Positions 15,138 through 22,859 of a stretch of DNA of 31,541 nucleotides are shown here, in pieces. The notes under the pieces are model-generated. The model worked only from the letters and a program-made list of their open reading frames with translations. It was not told the origin of the DNA and ran no database searches. The first letter of the stretch is position 1; each line of letters begins with the position of its first letter. Position numbers and translations under genes: made by a program. Source of the stretch: an uncultured Clostridium sp. (GTDB taxonomy: Bacteria; Bacillota; Clostridia; Lachnospirales; Lachnospiraceae); assembly GCA_900547035.1 (NCBI GenBank), contig URFM01000043.1, positions 1 to 31,541 on the forward strand, read 5' to 3'.

Positions 15138-16883
15138 TTACTGCAGATTGATGGTAACGGCAATAGCTAAAATCACAGTTCCCATAAGGAAGAAGAAGCC
15201 CTGCATCTTAATCTGGAATTTGGCCCATTTACCCCAGTCGATTCCGGCAACGCCCAGAACGCCGATAAGGCTGGCAGATACGGGGGTAAAGGCGTCCACA
15301 AAGCCGGCACCCAGCTGGAAGGCCAGAACGGCGATCTGTCTGGAAACGCCTACCAGGTCCGCCAGGGGAGCCATGATGGGCATGGTCAGGGCAGCCTGCC
15401 CGGAGTTGGAGGTTACCACCAGATTGAAAAGGCTCTGGAAAAGGTACATAAATTCCGCTCCGATGAAGGCGGGTACGCCGTTTAATACGGTTCCAATGCC
15501 GTAAAGGATGGTGTTTAAGGTGAAATAGGTGTCTGCGTCAGAGCCGCCCAGCACCAGCAGGATGCCCTTGGCCATACCGACAACGACAGCGGTTCCGGCC
15601 AGGTCCGCCACACCGCTCTGGAAGGCGGAGGCCATTCCGTTGATGGTCATGCCGTTCAGCTTAAAGATGATGGCGATGACGCCGGCGAAAAAGCCCATGA
15701 CGAAGAACTGGGAAGCGATCTCCGGGATGTAGTAGCCCTCCTGGGTAACCCCCCAGATAATCCAGATCAGCACGGCCAGCATTTCCAGAAGAATCAGTTT
15801 GTGGCCCAGGCTGAATTCCCGCGTTTCATCGGAAGCGTTTTCCAGGTGCTTGCGGAAGTGGGCATCGGTGTCGTAAACTACCGAGTGAGTAGGGTTCTTG
15901 CGGATGCGCTCCGCATAAACCATCATATAAGCGGCAGCCAAAACGGTGACCACGACCCACATGGCCAGACGGAAGGTGGCTCCGGAGAGGACGGGGATTC
16001 CCGCAATACCCTGAGCGACCGCTACGGAGAAGGGGCTCATCCAGGAAACAGCATTTCCAACCTGGGAAGCCACATAGGTGACGGTAACAGCTACAATGGA
16101 GTCATAGCCAAGAGCGATGACAAAGGGTACCATGATCATGGAGAAGGGGATACACTCCTCCGCCATGCCGAAGGTGGCGCCGCCCAGAGAGAAAAGGATA
16201 AAGAGCAGGGGGAGAGCCAGCCGCTCCAGGCCTTTGGTTTTCTGGATAAAAGCGTAGATTCCGGCATCAATGGCGCCGGTTTTCATGATAATTCCGAAGG
16301 CGCCGCCTACCACCAGAATCAGGGCGCAGATTCCTATGGCGGAGCCGGAACGGTCGCCGGTTACCAGGCCTTCAAATACATAGTTTAAGAATCCGAAGCC
16401 GCCGAAATCTTCCGTTCCCCAGACTCCCGCGGTTTTATGAAGCTTCTGGCTGGTGTCGTAGATGGATTCCCCATATCTGGAGTAGAGGACATCGTCTGTC
16501 AGGCCGAGTTCATCCAAATCCTCTTGAGTCCAGGAGGCGGAGTCCGTAGTGAGGAACTCCTCCAGAGCCGCCTGGTCCACGCCAAGCTCCTCCAGAGCCG
16601 CGCTGTCCTGACTTAATTCCTCAAGATTCCCTTTGACCGCCTCCGTATCCAGATTGTAGTAGTAGCGGAAGGTATCGGACATCAGAACCGTCCGGGTACT
16701 GGTACCTCCATCGGCATTGGTGTACTCGATGGTGTGAGTGCTGAATTTTCCGGCAGGAATCAGAAAGGTTAAAACCCAGCAGACCAGAATTACCGCGAAG
16801 ATAATCGCATAGGTGTGGGGAGTTTTCATCTTGGTGAAATCCCGTTTGGGGGCGCCTCCCCCATTCTTTTTAGAAGATGACAT
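15138..16883 (-). CDS. YfcC-family carrier with enlarged first external loop
   Basis: A 581-residue membrane carrier of the YfcC/DcuC-like family (PF03606 type), often annotated as a basic amino-acid antiporter; the true substrate is uncertain. Recognisable segments are KTPHTYAIIF and FLIPAGKFS at the first helix, GGAFGIIMKTGAIDAG (about 193), the conserved QVGNAVSWMSPFSVA and the C-terminal GAGFVDAFTPVSASLIG. Compared with the second family member at 20051 (464 residues), an extra stretch of about 90 residues sits in the first outside loop (about 50-180), very rich in Asp/Glu with repeated AALEEL-type units. Ribosome binding site AAGGAG is about 9 bases before the ATG. It is the first gene of an operon with the isoaspartyl dipeptidase, so dipeptides are a reasonable guess. 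Confidence 0.85.
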   Translation of the reverse strand: MSSSKKNGGGAPKRDFTKMKTPHTYAIIFAVILVCWVLTFLIPAGKFSTHTIEYTNADGGTSTRTVLMSDTFRYYYNLDTEAVKGNLEELSQDSAALEELGVDQAALEEFLTTDSASWTQEDLDELGLTDDVLYSRYGESIYDTSQKLHKTAGVWGTEDFGGFGFLNYVFEGLVTGDRSGSAIGICALILVVGGAFGIIMKTGAIDAGIYAFIQKTKGLERLALPLLFILFSLGGATFGMAEECIPFSMIMVPFVIALGYDSIVAVTVTYVASQVGNAVSWMSPFSVAVAQGIAGIPVLSGATFRLAMWVVVTVLAAAYMMVYAERIRKNPTHSVVYDTDAHFRKHLENASDETREFSLGHKLILLEMLAVLIWIIWGVTQEGYYIPEIASQFFVMGFFAGVIAIIFKLNGMTINGMASAFQSGVADLAGTAVVVGMAKGILLVLGGSDADTYFTLNTILYGIGTVLNGVPAFIGAEFMYLFQSLFNLVVTSNSGQAALTMPIMAPLADLVGVSRQIAVLAFQLGAGFVDAFTPVSASLIGVLGVAGIDWGKWAKFQIKMQGFFFLMGTVILAIAVTINLQ

Positions 16884-16930
16884 GTTTCCATTCTCCTTTA
16901 TTAAAATTTAGTATGTGCAATACCGTTAAC

Positions 16931-16958
16931 ATCATAACATAATTTTAGAAAAAGACAA
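16931..16958 (-). promoter_or_regulatory. Promoter of the carrier-dipeptidase operon
   Basis: Minus strand: TTGTCT (16958-16953), 16-base spacer, TATGAT (16936-16931), followed by a 40-50 base leader. Confidence 0.6.
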
Positions 16959-16977
16959 TTACTTTGGTGAAATAGGG

Positions 16978-17005
16978 TTCATTTTTGTGCAGAATGTGAT
17001 AAGAT
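16978..17005 (+). promoter_or_regulatory. Candidate promoter of the MATE gene at 17039
   Basis: TTCATT (16978-16983), 16-base spacer, TAAGAT (17000-17005). The match is weak, but position is right for the plus-strand gene and it is back to back with the minus-strand promoter. Confidence 0.35.
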
Positions 17006-17038
17006 AGAAGAAGAAAAATGGAAGGGGAGGCATTTTAT

Positions 17039-18385
17039 ATGCAGCAAAGTCAGTCGGACATGCTGAAGGGAGGAATTTTCCGATCGATCTTATGGTTTTC
17101 TATTCCTCTTTTGGTGGGAAACTTTTTTCAGCAGCTTTACAATACGGTGGATTCCTATGTGGTGGGAAACTACGTCAGCACCAACGCCCTGGCAGCAGTG
17201 GGAGCATCGACTCCGGTGATCAACATGCTGGTGGGATTTTTTATGGGGCTTTCCACCGGAGCCGGGGTGGTAATTTCCCAGTATTACGGAGCCGGGAGAA
17301 CGAGGCTTATGAGCAAGGCGATTCACAGCTCTCTGGCGCTGACGGCGGTGCTGAGCGTGGTCTTTACGGCGGCGGGGCTTCTGTTTACAAGACCTCTTCT
17401 CAACGCCATCGGGGTACCTCAGGAGGTGATGCCGGATTCTGTCCTGTATCTGACCATTTATTTTACAGGTATGACATTTTCCCTTTTTTACAATATAGGG
17501 GCCGGAATTTTGCGGGCCATCGGAGACTCCAGGCATCCGCTGTATTATCTGGCTGCAGCCAGTGTAGTGAATATTGTGCTGGATTTTACTTTTGTCTGCG
17601 CATTCCACATGGGAGTGGCTGGTGTGGCCATCGCTACGGTAATTGCTCAGGCGGTCAGCTCCGCCATGGTGATGTACAAGCTGATTCGAACGAAGGAAAG
17701 CTATCAGGTCCGCGTCCGGGAGATTCGTATGAACCGTCTGATGATCTGGAAGATTGTAGGAATCGGCTTTCCTGCGGCCCTCCAGCAGAGCATTACTTCC
17801 TTTTCCAACGTAATCGTGCAGTCCTATGTGAACTATTTCGGGGCCGCGGCTATGGCCGGATATTCCGCTACTCTGCGGATTGACGGCTTCCTTCAGCTGC
17901 CCCTTCAGAGCTTTAATATGGCCATTACCACTTTTGTTGGACAGAACATCGGCGCGAAGCAGTACAAGCGGGTGAAGAAGGGAGTCTTTGCCGCCTGGCT
18001 GATGAGCTCCGTGGTGATTCTGGCAGGAGCCATGTTTATGTTCTTTAACGGAAGATTGATTGTGAGGATCTTTACCGATGACGCAGAGGTAATCCGGGTA
18101 GGAAACGCCATGCTGCAGATTTTTGCCGCCGGGTATATTTTCCTGCCGGTGGTACAGATTTTAAACGGAGCCCTAAGAGGCGCGGGCCTTTCCAAGGTAC
18201 CTATGTATTTTATGGTGGGCTGCTTTGTGGTTCTCAGGCAGATCTATCTGATGATTGCTATCCCTATGACGGGAAAGCTGGAACTGGTATTTGCCGGCTG
18301 GCCCATTACCTGGGTGGTGTGCGCGGCCGGGATGCTGGCCTATTATCTGAAGGCGGACTGGCTGCCGAAGGAGAAGGAGGGATAA
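17039..18385 (+). CDS. MATE family multidrug/cation efflux transporter
   Basis: A 448-residue polytopic membrane exporter with about twelve helices, of the multi-antimicrobial extrusion family, which uses a Na+ or H+ gradient to expel drugs or metabolites. Family features seen: IPLLVGNFFQQLYNTVDSYVVG at the first helix, GAGVVISQYYGAG, the GAGILRAIGDSRHPL loop near the middle of the N-half, and FVGQNIGAKQYKRVKKG in the second half, followed by GALRGAG. I chose ATG 17039 because AGGGGAGG is 8 bases upstream; the ATG at 17018 precedes this element. The gene stands alone between the carrier operon and an AAA-ATPase gene fragment that begins right after its stop. Substrate unknown. Confidence 0.92.
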   Translation: MQQSQSDMLKGGIFRSILWFSIPLLVGNFFQQLYNTVDSYVVGNYVSTNALAAVGASTPVINMLVGFFMGLSTGAGVVISQYYGAGRTRLMSKAIHSSLALTAVLSVVFTAAGLLFTRPLLNAIGVPQEVMPDSVLYLTIYFTGMTFSLFYNIGAGILRAIGDSRHPLYYLAAASVVNIVLDFTFVCAFHMGVAGVAIATVIAQAVSSAMVMYKLIRTKESYQVRVREIRMNRLMIWKIVGIGFPAALQQSITSFSNVIVQSYVNYFGAAAMAGYSATLRIDGFLQLPLQSFNMAITTFVGQNIGAKQYKRVKKGVFAAWLMSSVVILAGAMFMFFNGRLIVRIFTDDAEVIRVGNAMLQIFAAGYIFLPVVQILNGALRGAGLSKVPMYFMVGCFVVLRQIYLMIAIPMTGKLELVFAGWPITWVVCAAGMLAYYLKADWLPKEKEG

Positions 18386-18400
18386 CGCCCTTTCGGGAAC

Positions 18401-18703
18401 GGGATTCTCAGCTTATACGGAGAGCAGGACAACGCCGGGCTGTTTCAGGGGTTAAAGATTATGGATGCGGGAGAAAAATATCTGGCCCATATGGGGAAGT
18501 ACCAGGTAATCAGCCTTTCCCTGAAATCCATGAAGCAGTATTCCTATGAATTGTCTTATAATATGCTGCAGAAAGCGGTGGAGGGCGAGTATTCCAGACA
18601 CTGGCCTCTGATTGAAAACAGCAAAAAACTGACCGATGTGCAGATGGAGCGGTATCTGCGGATTCGGGATTTGAAGGGTACGGAAAATGATTACGCGGAC
18701 TCT
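18401..18703 (+). pseudogene. Internal fragment of an AAA-ATPase-like (PF09820-type) gene
   Basis: In the frame of 18461 the bases translate to about 100 residues that look like the region after the Walker A motif in the large clostridial AAA-ATPase-like family: GLFQGLKIMDAGEKYLAHMG, VISLSLKSMKQYSYELSYNM, EGEYSRHWPLIENS and MERYLRIRDLKGTENDYADS. Intact members have a Walker A before this and IDEYDVPL after it; neither is present. Homology starts within about 20 bases of the MATE stop and ends abruptly near 18703, with no start codon or ribosome binding site suited to it. It is a decayed remnant left by deletion. Recognition rests on recalled family patterns, not a search. Confidence 0.72.
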
Positions 18704-18745
18704 TCCCGTGATAATTTCCATCCGCGGCATTTCTCCTTGTATAGA

Positions 18746-18788
18746 TTAAGCCTCTTGTCGGTTCCGACAAGAGGCTTAAAAACTTTTT
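18746..18788. terminator. Perfect 16-bp inverted repeat, probable terminator between convergent genes
   Basis: Bases 18746-18761 and 18764-18779 are exact reverse complements around TT. On the plus strand AAAAC separates the stem from TTTTT (18784-18788); on the minus strand no T-run follows. It lies between the plus-strand MATE gene with its ATPase remnant and the end of the minus-strand M20 gene. A roadblock-type or weak terminator is the simplest reading. Confidence 0.6.
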
Positions 18789-18844
18789 CACGGCCTATTT
18801 ATTATTCGCATGGCCGGAAGCGGGCTGCTTTTGAAGGCAGCTGC

Positions 18845-20014
18845 CTACAGATTCTTCTTCTGATTCTCCGCGAACTCTGCCTTTACCTCAGCCATCAGCT
18901 CCGGGCTCTCGATCAGATCCAGAGAAGCTCCGGCGATGGATTTCGCGCCGTAGATAATGCAGTTGTGAGCGTCTTCGGATTTTCCGGCGTCCACGAATTC
19001 CTGGGTATGGGAGGAGGTTCCCTCAGGCACGAAGGCTACGCGGATACAGGAGCCGGGTACCTCGTACATAACGTTTCCGAAGTCGGTGGAACCGGTCTTT
19101 TCGCGGGGAGCGGACAGGCGGGGTGCGCCGGCCAGCTTCGCGTTTTCCATCAGCAGCTCGTTCAGCTTCAGAACGGGAATCTTATTGTAAAAATCGTGAA
19201 TCAGATCTACCTCGTAGGTAACGCCGGCGATCAGGGCCGCGCCCTTTACGATATCGTAGAAACGCTCTACCACGCCCTCCAGATTCTTCTTGGAGAAGGA
19301 GCGGAGAGAAAATTTGGCAACTGCTTTAGCGGGAACTACGTTGGCCGGGCCGGGCAGTTCCGTCATAGCGTAATGCATACGGGTGTCATCCGGCACATGC
19401 TCTCTCAGGAATTCCACGCCGTTGAAGGCGAACATCATAGCATCGAAGGCGCTGCGTCCCTTTTCGGGAGCCAGAGCGGCATGAGCCCGCTTGCCGTGGT
19501 AAACTACCTTGAAGGTCTGATCCGCCAGGCATTTAACATCAGTGCAGGTGGTAGGAGAGCCATGCATCATGAAGGCCACGTCAATGTCGTGGAAGCAGCC
19601 GTTTTTAATCATGGAAGCCTTTGCGCCCTGGGTTTCTTCCGCAGGAGTTCCATATACAACCAGGCGGTAGGGCTTATCTTTGCAAGTTTCCTTAATGGCC
19701 ATAGCAGCGCCCAGACAGGCGGGACCCTGCATATGATGACCGCATCCGTGTCCCAGACCCACCAGGGCATCATATTCGCACAGAATGCCGATGGAGGGGC
19801 CGCCTTCCAGGTTCTGATAAACAGCCCGGAAGGAAGTTTCGTAACCGCCAACGCCCATTTCCACCTCAAAACCGTTGTCTCTCAGATAGTCGGAAAGGAG
19901 CTTTGAAGCCTGATATTCTTTTCCATCATACTCCGGATGGTCGAAGATAAAGTCCGCCATCTGGCAGAGGGTATCTTTCTGGCTGTCAATGTACTGGAAT
20001 AATGATTCTTTCAT
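18845..20014 (-). CDS. M20-family metal-dependent amidohydrolase (AbgB/HipO-like)
   Basis: A 389-residue cytoplasmic amidase/carboxypeptidase of the M20D type, which cleaves N-acyl or p-aminobenzoyl groups from amino acids. Metal and catalytic residues are visible in order: EYDAL (Asp82), GHGCGHHM (about 88-95), TPAEET (Glu126/127), MMHGSP (His151) and a C-terminal SSHTQEF. A dimerisation lid domain lies in between (about 165-290, starting VVYHGKRAHAA). An AAGGA element lies about 12 bases before the ATG. It follows the YfcC-family carrier by 36 bases and so is probably co-transcribed and hydrolyses what that carrier brings in. Exact substrate not known; peptidase T-like or indole-acetyl-amino-acid hydrolase activities are alternatives. 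Confidence 0.88.
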   Translation of the reverse strand: MKESLFQYIDSQKDTLCQMADFIFDHPEYDGKEYQASKLLSDYLRDNGFEVEMGVGGYETSFRAVYQNLEGGPSIGILCEYDALVGLGHGCGHHMQGPACLGAAMAIKETCKDKPYRLVVYGTPAEETQGAKASMIKNGCFHDIDVAFMMHGSPTTCTDVKCLADQTFKVVYHGKRAHAALAPEKGRSAFDAMMFAFNGVEFLREHVPDDTRMHYAMTELPGPANVVPAKAVAKFSLRSFSKKNLEGVVERFYDIVKGAALIAGVTYEVDLIHDFYNKIPVLKLNELLMENAKLAGAPRLSAPREKTGSTDFGNVMYEVPGSCIRVAFVPEGTSSHTQEFVDAGKSEDAHNCIIYGAKSIAGASLDLIESPELMAEVKAEFAENQKKNL

Positions 20015-20050
20015 CGTTGATCTAATCCTTTCTTTAAAATTAGTGATAGA

Positions 20051-21445
20051 TTACTGATAGTTGATCATCTGAGCGATGGAGCACATAATGCAGCAGGCAA
20101 CCATCCAGATTAAGAACAGCTTCCACATGAATTTCATCCAGCGGTCATAAGGAATATTCACGGCGCTGATGATACCCATCAGAGCGGTGGAGTGGGGCAG
20201 GATGTAGTTGGAGAAGCCATCGCTGAAGTTGTAGGCCAGAACGGTGGTCTGTCGGCTGATTCCCAGCAGGTCGCCCAAAGGAGCGGTGATGGGGATAACA
20301 GCGGAGGCCATGCCGCTTCCGGATACGATGATGAAGCTGATGACGGTGTTGGCCAGATACATCACGGGAGCCATCAGGAAATCAGGCGCCAGAGACATCA
20401 CGGAAGCCAGAGCGTAAATAACCGTATCAATGATATTTCCGGCGGTCATTACGTTGGCAATGGTGGTGGCAAGTCCGATGATCAGAGCGGCGGTCAGCAT
20501 CTTCTTACATCCGTCGATAAAGATAACAGACATGGAAGAAGGAGTCTCGCCGGAGAGGAAGCCAACCACAACGGCCAGTCCGATGAATACGGCAGCCAGC
20601 TCAGGCATATCCCAGCCGTAAGCGATACCGCCGTATACCATAGCAGCCAGAGCTGCGATCAGAGATACAATGATCAGAACTTTGCGGACGGTAAGGGCAC
20701 CGAAGGAATCCAGGTCAGTCTCCTTTAAATCACTGGTTTTGTCCAGTTCATACATGGGGCTTAAAGTAGGATCCTTACGAATCTTTAAGGCGTAACGTAC
20801 CAGATAAACGTTGGTAATTACCAGGAAAACGACAAAACACAGGGCACGATAGCCAAGTCCGGAATAAGGCGTCAGTTCAGCAATATCCTGAGCAATCAGA
20901 GTAGTGCTGGGATTTAAAGTACCAGTGGAGAAACCTACGCAGCCGCCCAGCAGGATGATTGCCGCGCCTACAATGGAATCCAGTCCCATGGCCATAGTGA
21001 TCATAACCGTAATGGGGGCGAAAGCGATAAACTGGTTTACACCCTGGGTAGTACAAATCAGCGCGAAAACTGTGGTCATAATGGGAATAAACACATACAG
21101 ACGATTCTGGAAAATTTTCGCGATCTTTGCTACTACGGAATGAAGCGCGCCGGATTTGCTGATCAGGCCGAATGCGCCGCCGGAGAACATAATGACTAAC
21201 ATCAGGTCGATACGGCTGCAGATAGCATTTACAATGTACAGAGGAATCAGCAGGGGATTCACCGGCGTCTGCTCAATGTAAGAGAACTGGTTGGGATCAA
21301 TCACGGTACGGCCGGAAGCGTTCTCGTAACGAACGAACTCACCGGCGGGGATGATCCAGGTCATCGCTGTGGCTACCAACACAATAAAGATGATAATTAC
21401 AAAGGTGTGGGGCAGCTTAAAGCCTTTTTTGGTCGATTTTGACAT
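20051..21445 (-). CDS. YfcC-family carrier, standard length
   Basis: A 464-residue membrane carrier of the same family as the one at 15138, with the matching first-helix segments LPHTFVIIIF and WIIPAGEF, then MFSGGAFGLISKSGAL (about 86-100), GCVGFSTGTLNPSTT and the C-terminal YNFSDGFSNYILPHSTALMG. The first outside loop is about 45 residues, without the acidic insertion of its paralogue. AAGGAGG lies 9 bases before the ATG, and a promoter and an inverted-repeat site lie upstream. It heads an operon with the M20 amidohydrolase and is probably controlled by the LysR protein encoded just upstream. Substrate may be an acylated amino acid or dipeptide; this is inferred from the neighbour. Confidence 0.85.
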   Translation of the reverse strand: MSKSTKKGFKLPHTFVIIIFIVLVATAMTWIIPAGEFVRYENASGRTVIDPNQFSYIEQTPVNPLLIPLYIVNAICSRIDLMLVIMFSGGAFGLISKSGALHSVVAKIAKIFQNRLYVFIPIMTTVFALICTTQGVNQFIAFAPITVMITMAMGLDSIVGAAIILLGGCVGFSTGTLNPSTTLIAQDIAELTPYSGLGYRALCFVVFLVITNVYLVRYALKIRKDPTLSPMYELDKTSDLKETDLDSFGALTVRKVLIIVSLIAALAAMVYGGIAYGWDMPELAAVFIGLAVVVGFLSGETPSSMSVIFIDGCKKMLTAALIIGLATTIANVMTAGNIIDTVIYALASVMSLAPDFLMAPVMYLANTVISFIIVSGSGMASAVIPITAPLGDLLGISRQTTVLAYNFSDGFSNYILPHSTALMGIISAVNIPYDRWMKFMWKLFLIWMVACCIMCSIAQMINYQ

Positions 21446-21480
21446 ATAGAAAGACCTCCTTGTATAAAATGATTGCTTTT

Positions 21481-21509
21481 ATCATAATACAGGTAGGCCT
21501 ATTTGTGAA
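21481..21509 (-). promoter_or_regulatory. Promoter of the carrier-M20 operon
   Basis: Minus strand: TTCACA (21509-21504), 17-base spacer, TATGAT (21486-21481). The -35 is imperfect, as expected for an activator-dependent promoter; an inverted repeat lies 13 bases upstream of it. Confidence 0.6.
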
Positions 21510-21522
21510 ATTTAATTATTTT

Positions 21523-21542
21523 ATCATTAATTTTATAATGAT
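21523..21542. promoter_or_regulatory. Candidate LysR-type activator site
   Basis: ATCATT and AATGAT arms separated by 8 AT-rich bases form a dyad upstream of the carrier promoter -35. LysR-type regulators bind such AT-rich dyads (T-N11-A) at about -65. The very AT-rich region makes chance dyads more likely. Confidence 0.4.
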
Positions 21543-21622
21543 TTTATAAACTTATTAAAGTTTTTTAAGAAACATATCAATTGTTTTGAATGGCAGCAGA
21601 TCTAAATTTCCGGAACGGTTAT

Positions 21623-22549
21623 TTACTGATAATACCGCTGCCCCTGCTCAATTAGCATGTCAATCATTCGCTGTGTAGGAGTGTCGATTGGCAGATTCTT
21701 TCGGTGGGCCAGCACGAAATCGATGGTTTCCTCCTTGCTGAGGATGGCGTAGTAGTTGACCGTCTTGTTGTAGCTCATGTTGATGGTGTAGCCCTCCCGG
21801 TTGAAGCCGATGCCAAGGCCCTCAGCTACAAACTGCATGGCGGTCTCGATGCTTTCCAGCTCCCGGATTCTGCAGGGGGTAACATTTTTTTCTTTTAAAA
21901 GCCGGTCCGCATCTTTTCGAATGCTCTGCCCCGGCCGCTGCAGAACCAGCGTCTCTCCCTGGAGATAAGACAGATCCAGATAACGGTACCGTTTACCGGG
22001 GACGTAGACCGCCTTTTCATTGACCGGGTGGTCCGGAGGAACCGCTACCAGCAGCTGTTCCTTATAAATCAGATGGGTGGTCATGGTGGAGGGGTCCGCA
22101 TCCGCGGCGTTGCACAGGAAAAGATCCAGTTCATAATTGTGGAGCTTATCTTTTAGATACTCCATGTTTCCGGTCATGACAATCACATCCATATGGGGAA
22201 ATTCCTTCTCATAAGCGGCAATGACGGGAGGAAGGAACCAGGTAGAGCGTCTGGTCTGAATGCCGATGCGCAGCCTTCCCTTATAATTGCCTGTGATTTC
22301 CTGGATATCCCGGTCAAAGCCTTCCTTTAAAGCCAGCATCTTCTCGGCGGCCTCCACATATCGCTCCCCCGCATAGGTTAGCACAAAACGTTTTCCGATA
22401 CGCTCAAAAAGCTTTACTCCCAGGTTACTCTCCAGGTTATTAATATAGATGCTCAAAGCAGGCTGGGAAATAAAAAGAGCCTGGGCCGCTTTCGTCAGAT
22501 TCTGACATTGGGCCAGCACACATACATATTGCTGTTCTTTTAAATTCAT
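21623..22549 (-). CDS. LysR-family transcriptional regulator
   Basis: A 308-residue regulator. The N-terminal winged helix-turn-helix (about 3-62) reads NLTKAAQALFISQPALSIYI, followed by the LysR linker KLFERIGKRFVLTYAGERYV; the rest is a two-lobe effector domain (about 92-300; RLRIGIQTRRSTWFLPPVIA is the usual start). I chose ATG 22549: AAAGGAG precedes it, while the longer frame to 22585 runs through the ribosome binding site. It is on the same strand as the carrier-M20 operon 177 bases downstream and is the natural candidate to control it, responding to an imported substrate or product. The effector is unknown. Confidence 0.9.
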   Translation of the reverse strand: MNLKEQQYVCVLAQCQNLTKAAQALFISQPALSIYINNLESNLGVKLFERIGKRFVLTYAGERYVEAAEKMLALKEGFDRDIQEITGNYKGRLRIGIQTRRSTWFLPPVIAAYEKEFPHMDVIVMTGNMEYLKDKLHNYELDLFLCNAADADPSTMTTHLIYKEQLLVAVPPDHPVNEKAVYVPGKRYRYLDLSYLQGETLVLQRPGQSIRKDADRLLKEKNVTPCRIRELESIETAMQFVAEGLGIGFNREGYTINMSYNKTVNYYAILSKEETIDFVLAHRKNLPIDTPTQRMIDMLIEQGQRYYQ

Positions 22550-22671
22550 ATATGAATCAACTCCTTTGTACCGGTGAAAACGCAATTGAGATTTTAATAT
22601 TTATGAACTTTATCATAGCACAAAGGAATCATAAAATAAACTTATTTTTTGAAATTTTACAGAAAACCTTC

Positions 22672-22700
22672 TTGACATTCTGCTATGCGCCAAGTGTAAG
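22672..22700 (+). promoter_or_regulatory. Candidate lon promoter
   Basis: TTGACA (22672-22677), 17-base spacer, TGTAAG (22695-22700). The -35 is perfect, the -10 weak. Confidence 0.4.
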
Positions 22701-22770
22701 GTACTATGCAAAATCCGCACTGTACTTTTTGAAAAAAGAGTTTACAATAAGATTAGAGAACCTGTAACAA

Positions 22771-22796
22771 GCCGGCCCTTCAAAGCCGGCTTTGTT
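22771..22796 (+). terminator. GCCGGC hairpin in the lon leader, possible attenuator
   Basis: GCCGGC (22771-22776), 8-base loop, GCCGGC (22785-22790), with AACAA/TTTGTT flanks that extend the pairing. It is followed by TTTGTT, a weak U-tract. It lies between the candidate promoter and lon, so it could attenuate lon or end a short transcript of about 90 bases. Confidence 0.45.
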
Positions 22797-22859
22797 GCGA
22801 TTCGGAAAATGGCTAGGGATTAAGATGAAAACACAGAGAATACCAGGAGGCGAAGGATT

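Larger units (their letters stand above)
22550..22859. other. Divergent intergenic region between lysR and lon
   Basis: No convincing gene. The first 80 bases hold the lysR leader and AT-rich dyads; a TTGACA-type promoter candidate for lon begins at 22672; a GCCGGC hairpin sits at 22771-22790; and AGGAGG precedes lon. A 71-codon plus-strand frame across 22552-22767 lacks a ribosome binding site and is probably chance. Confidence 0.6.

Noticed and set aside
18461..19906. A 481-codon plus-strand open frame
   Set aside because: Only its first part matches an AAA-ATPase fragment; the rest is the antisense strand of the M20 amidohydrolase gene, whose own frame has clear catalytic motifs.
22552..22767. 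A 71-codon plus-strand frame before lon
   Set aside because: Overlaps the lysR leader and the candidate lon promoter, with no ribosome binding site of its own.
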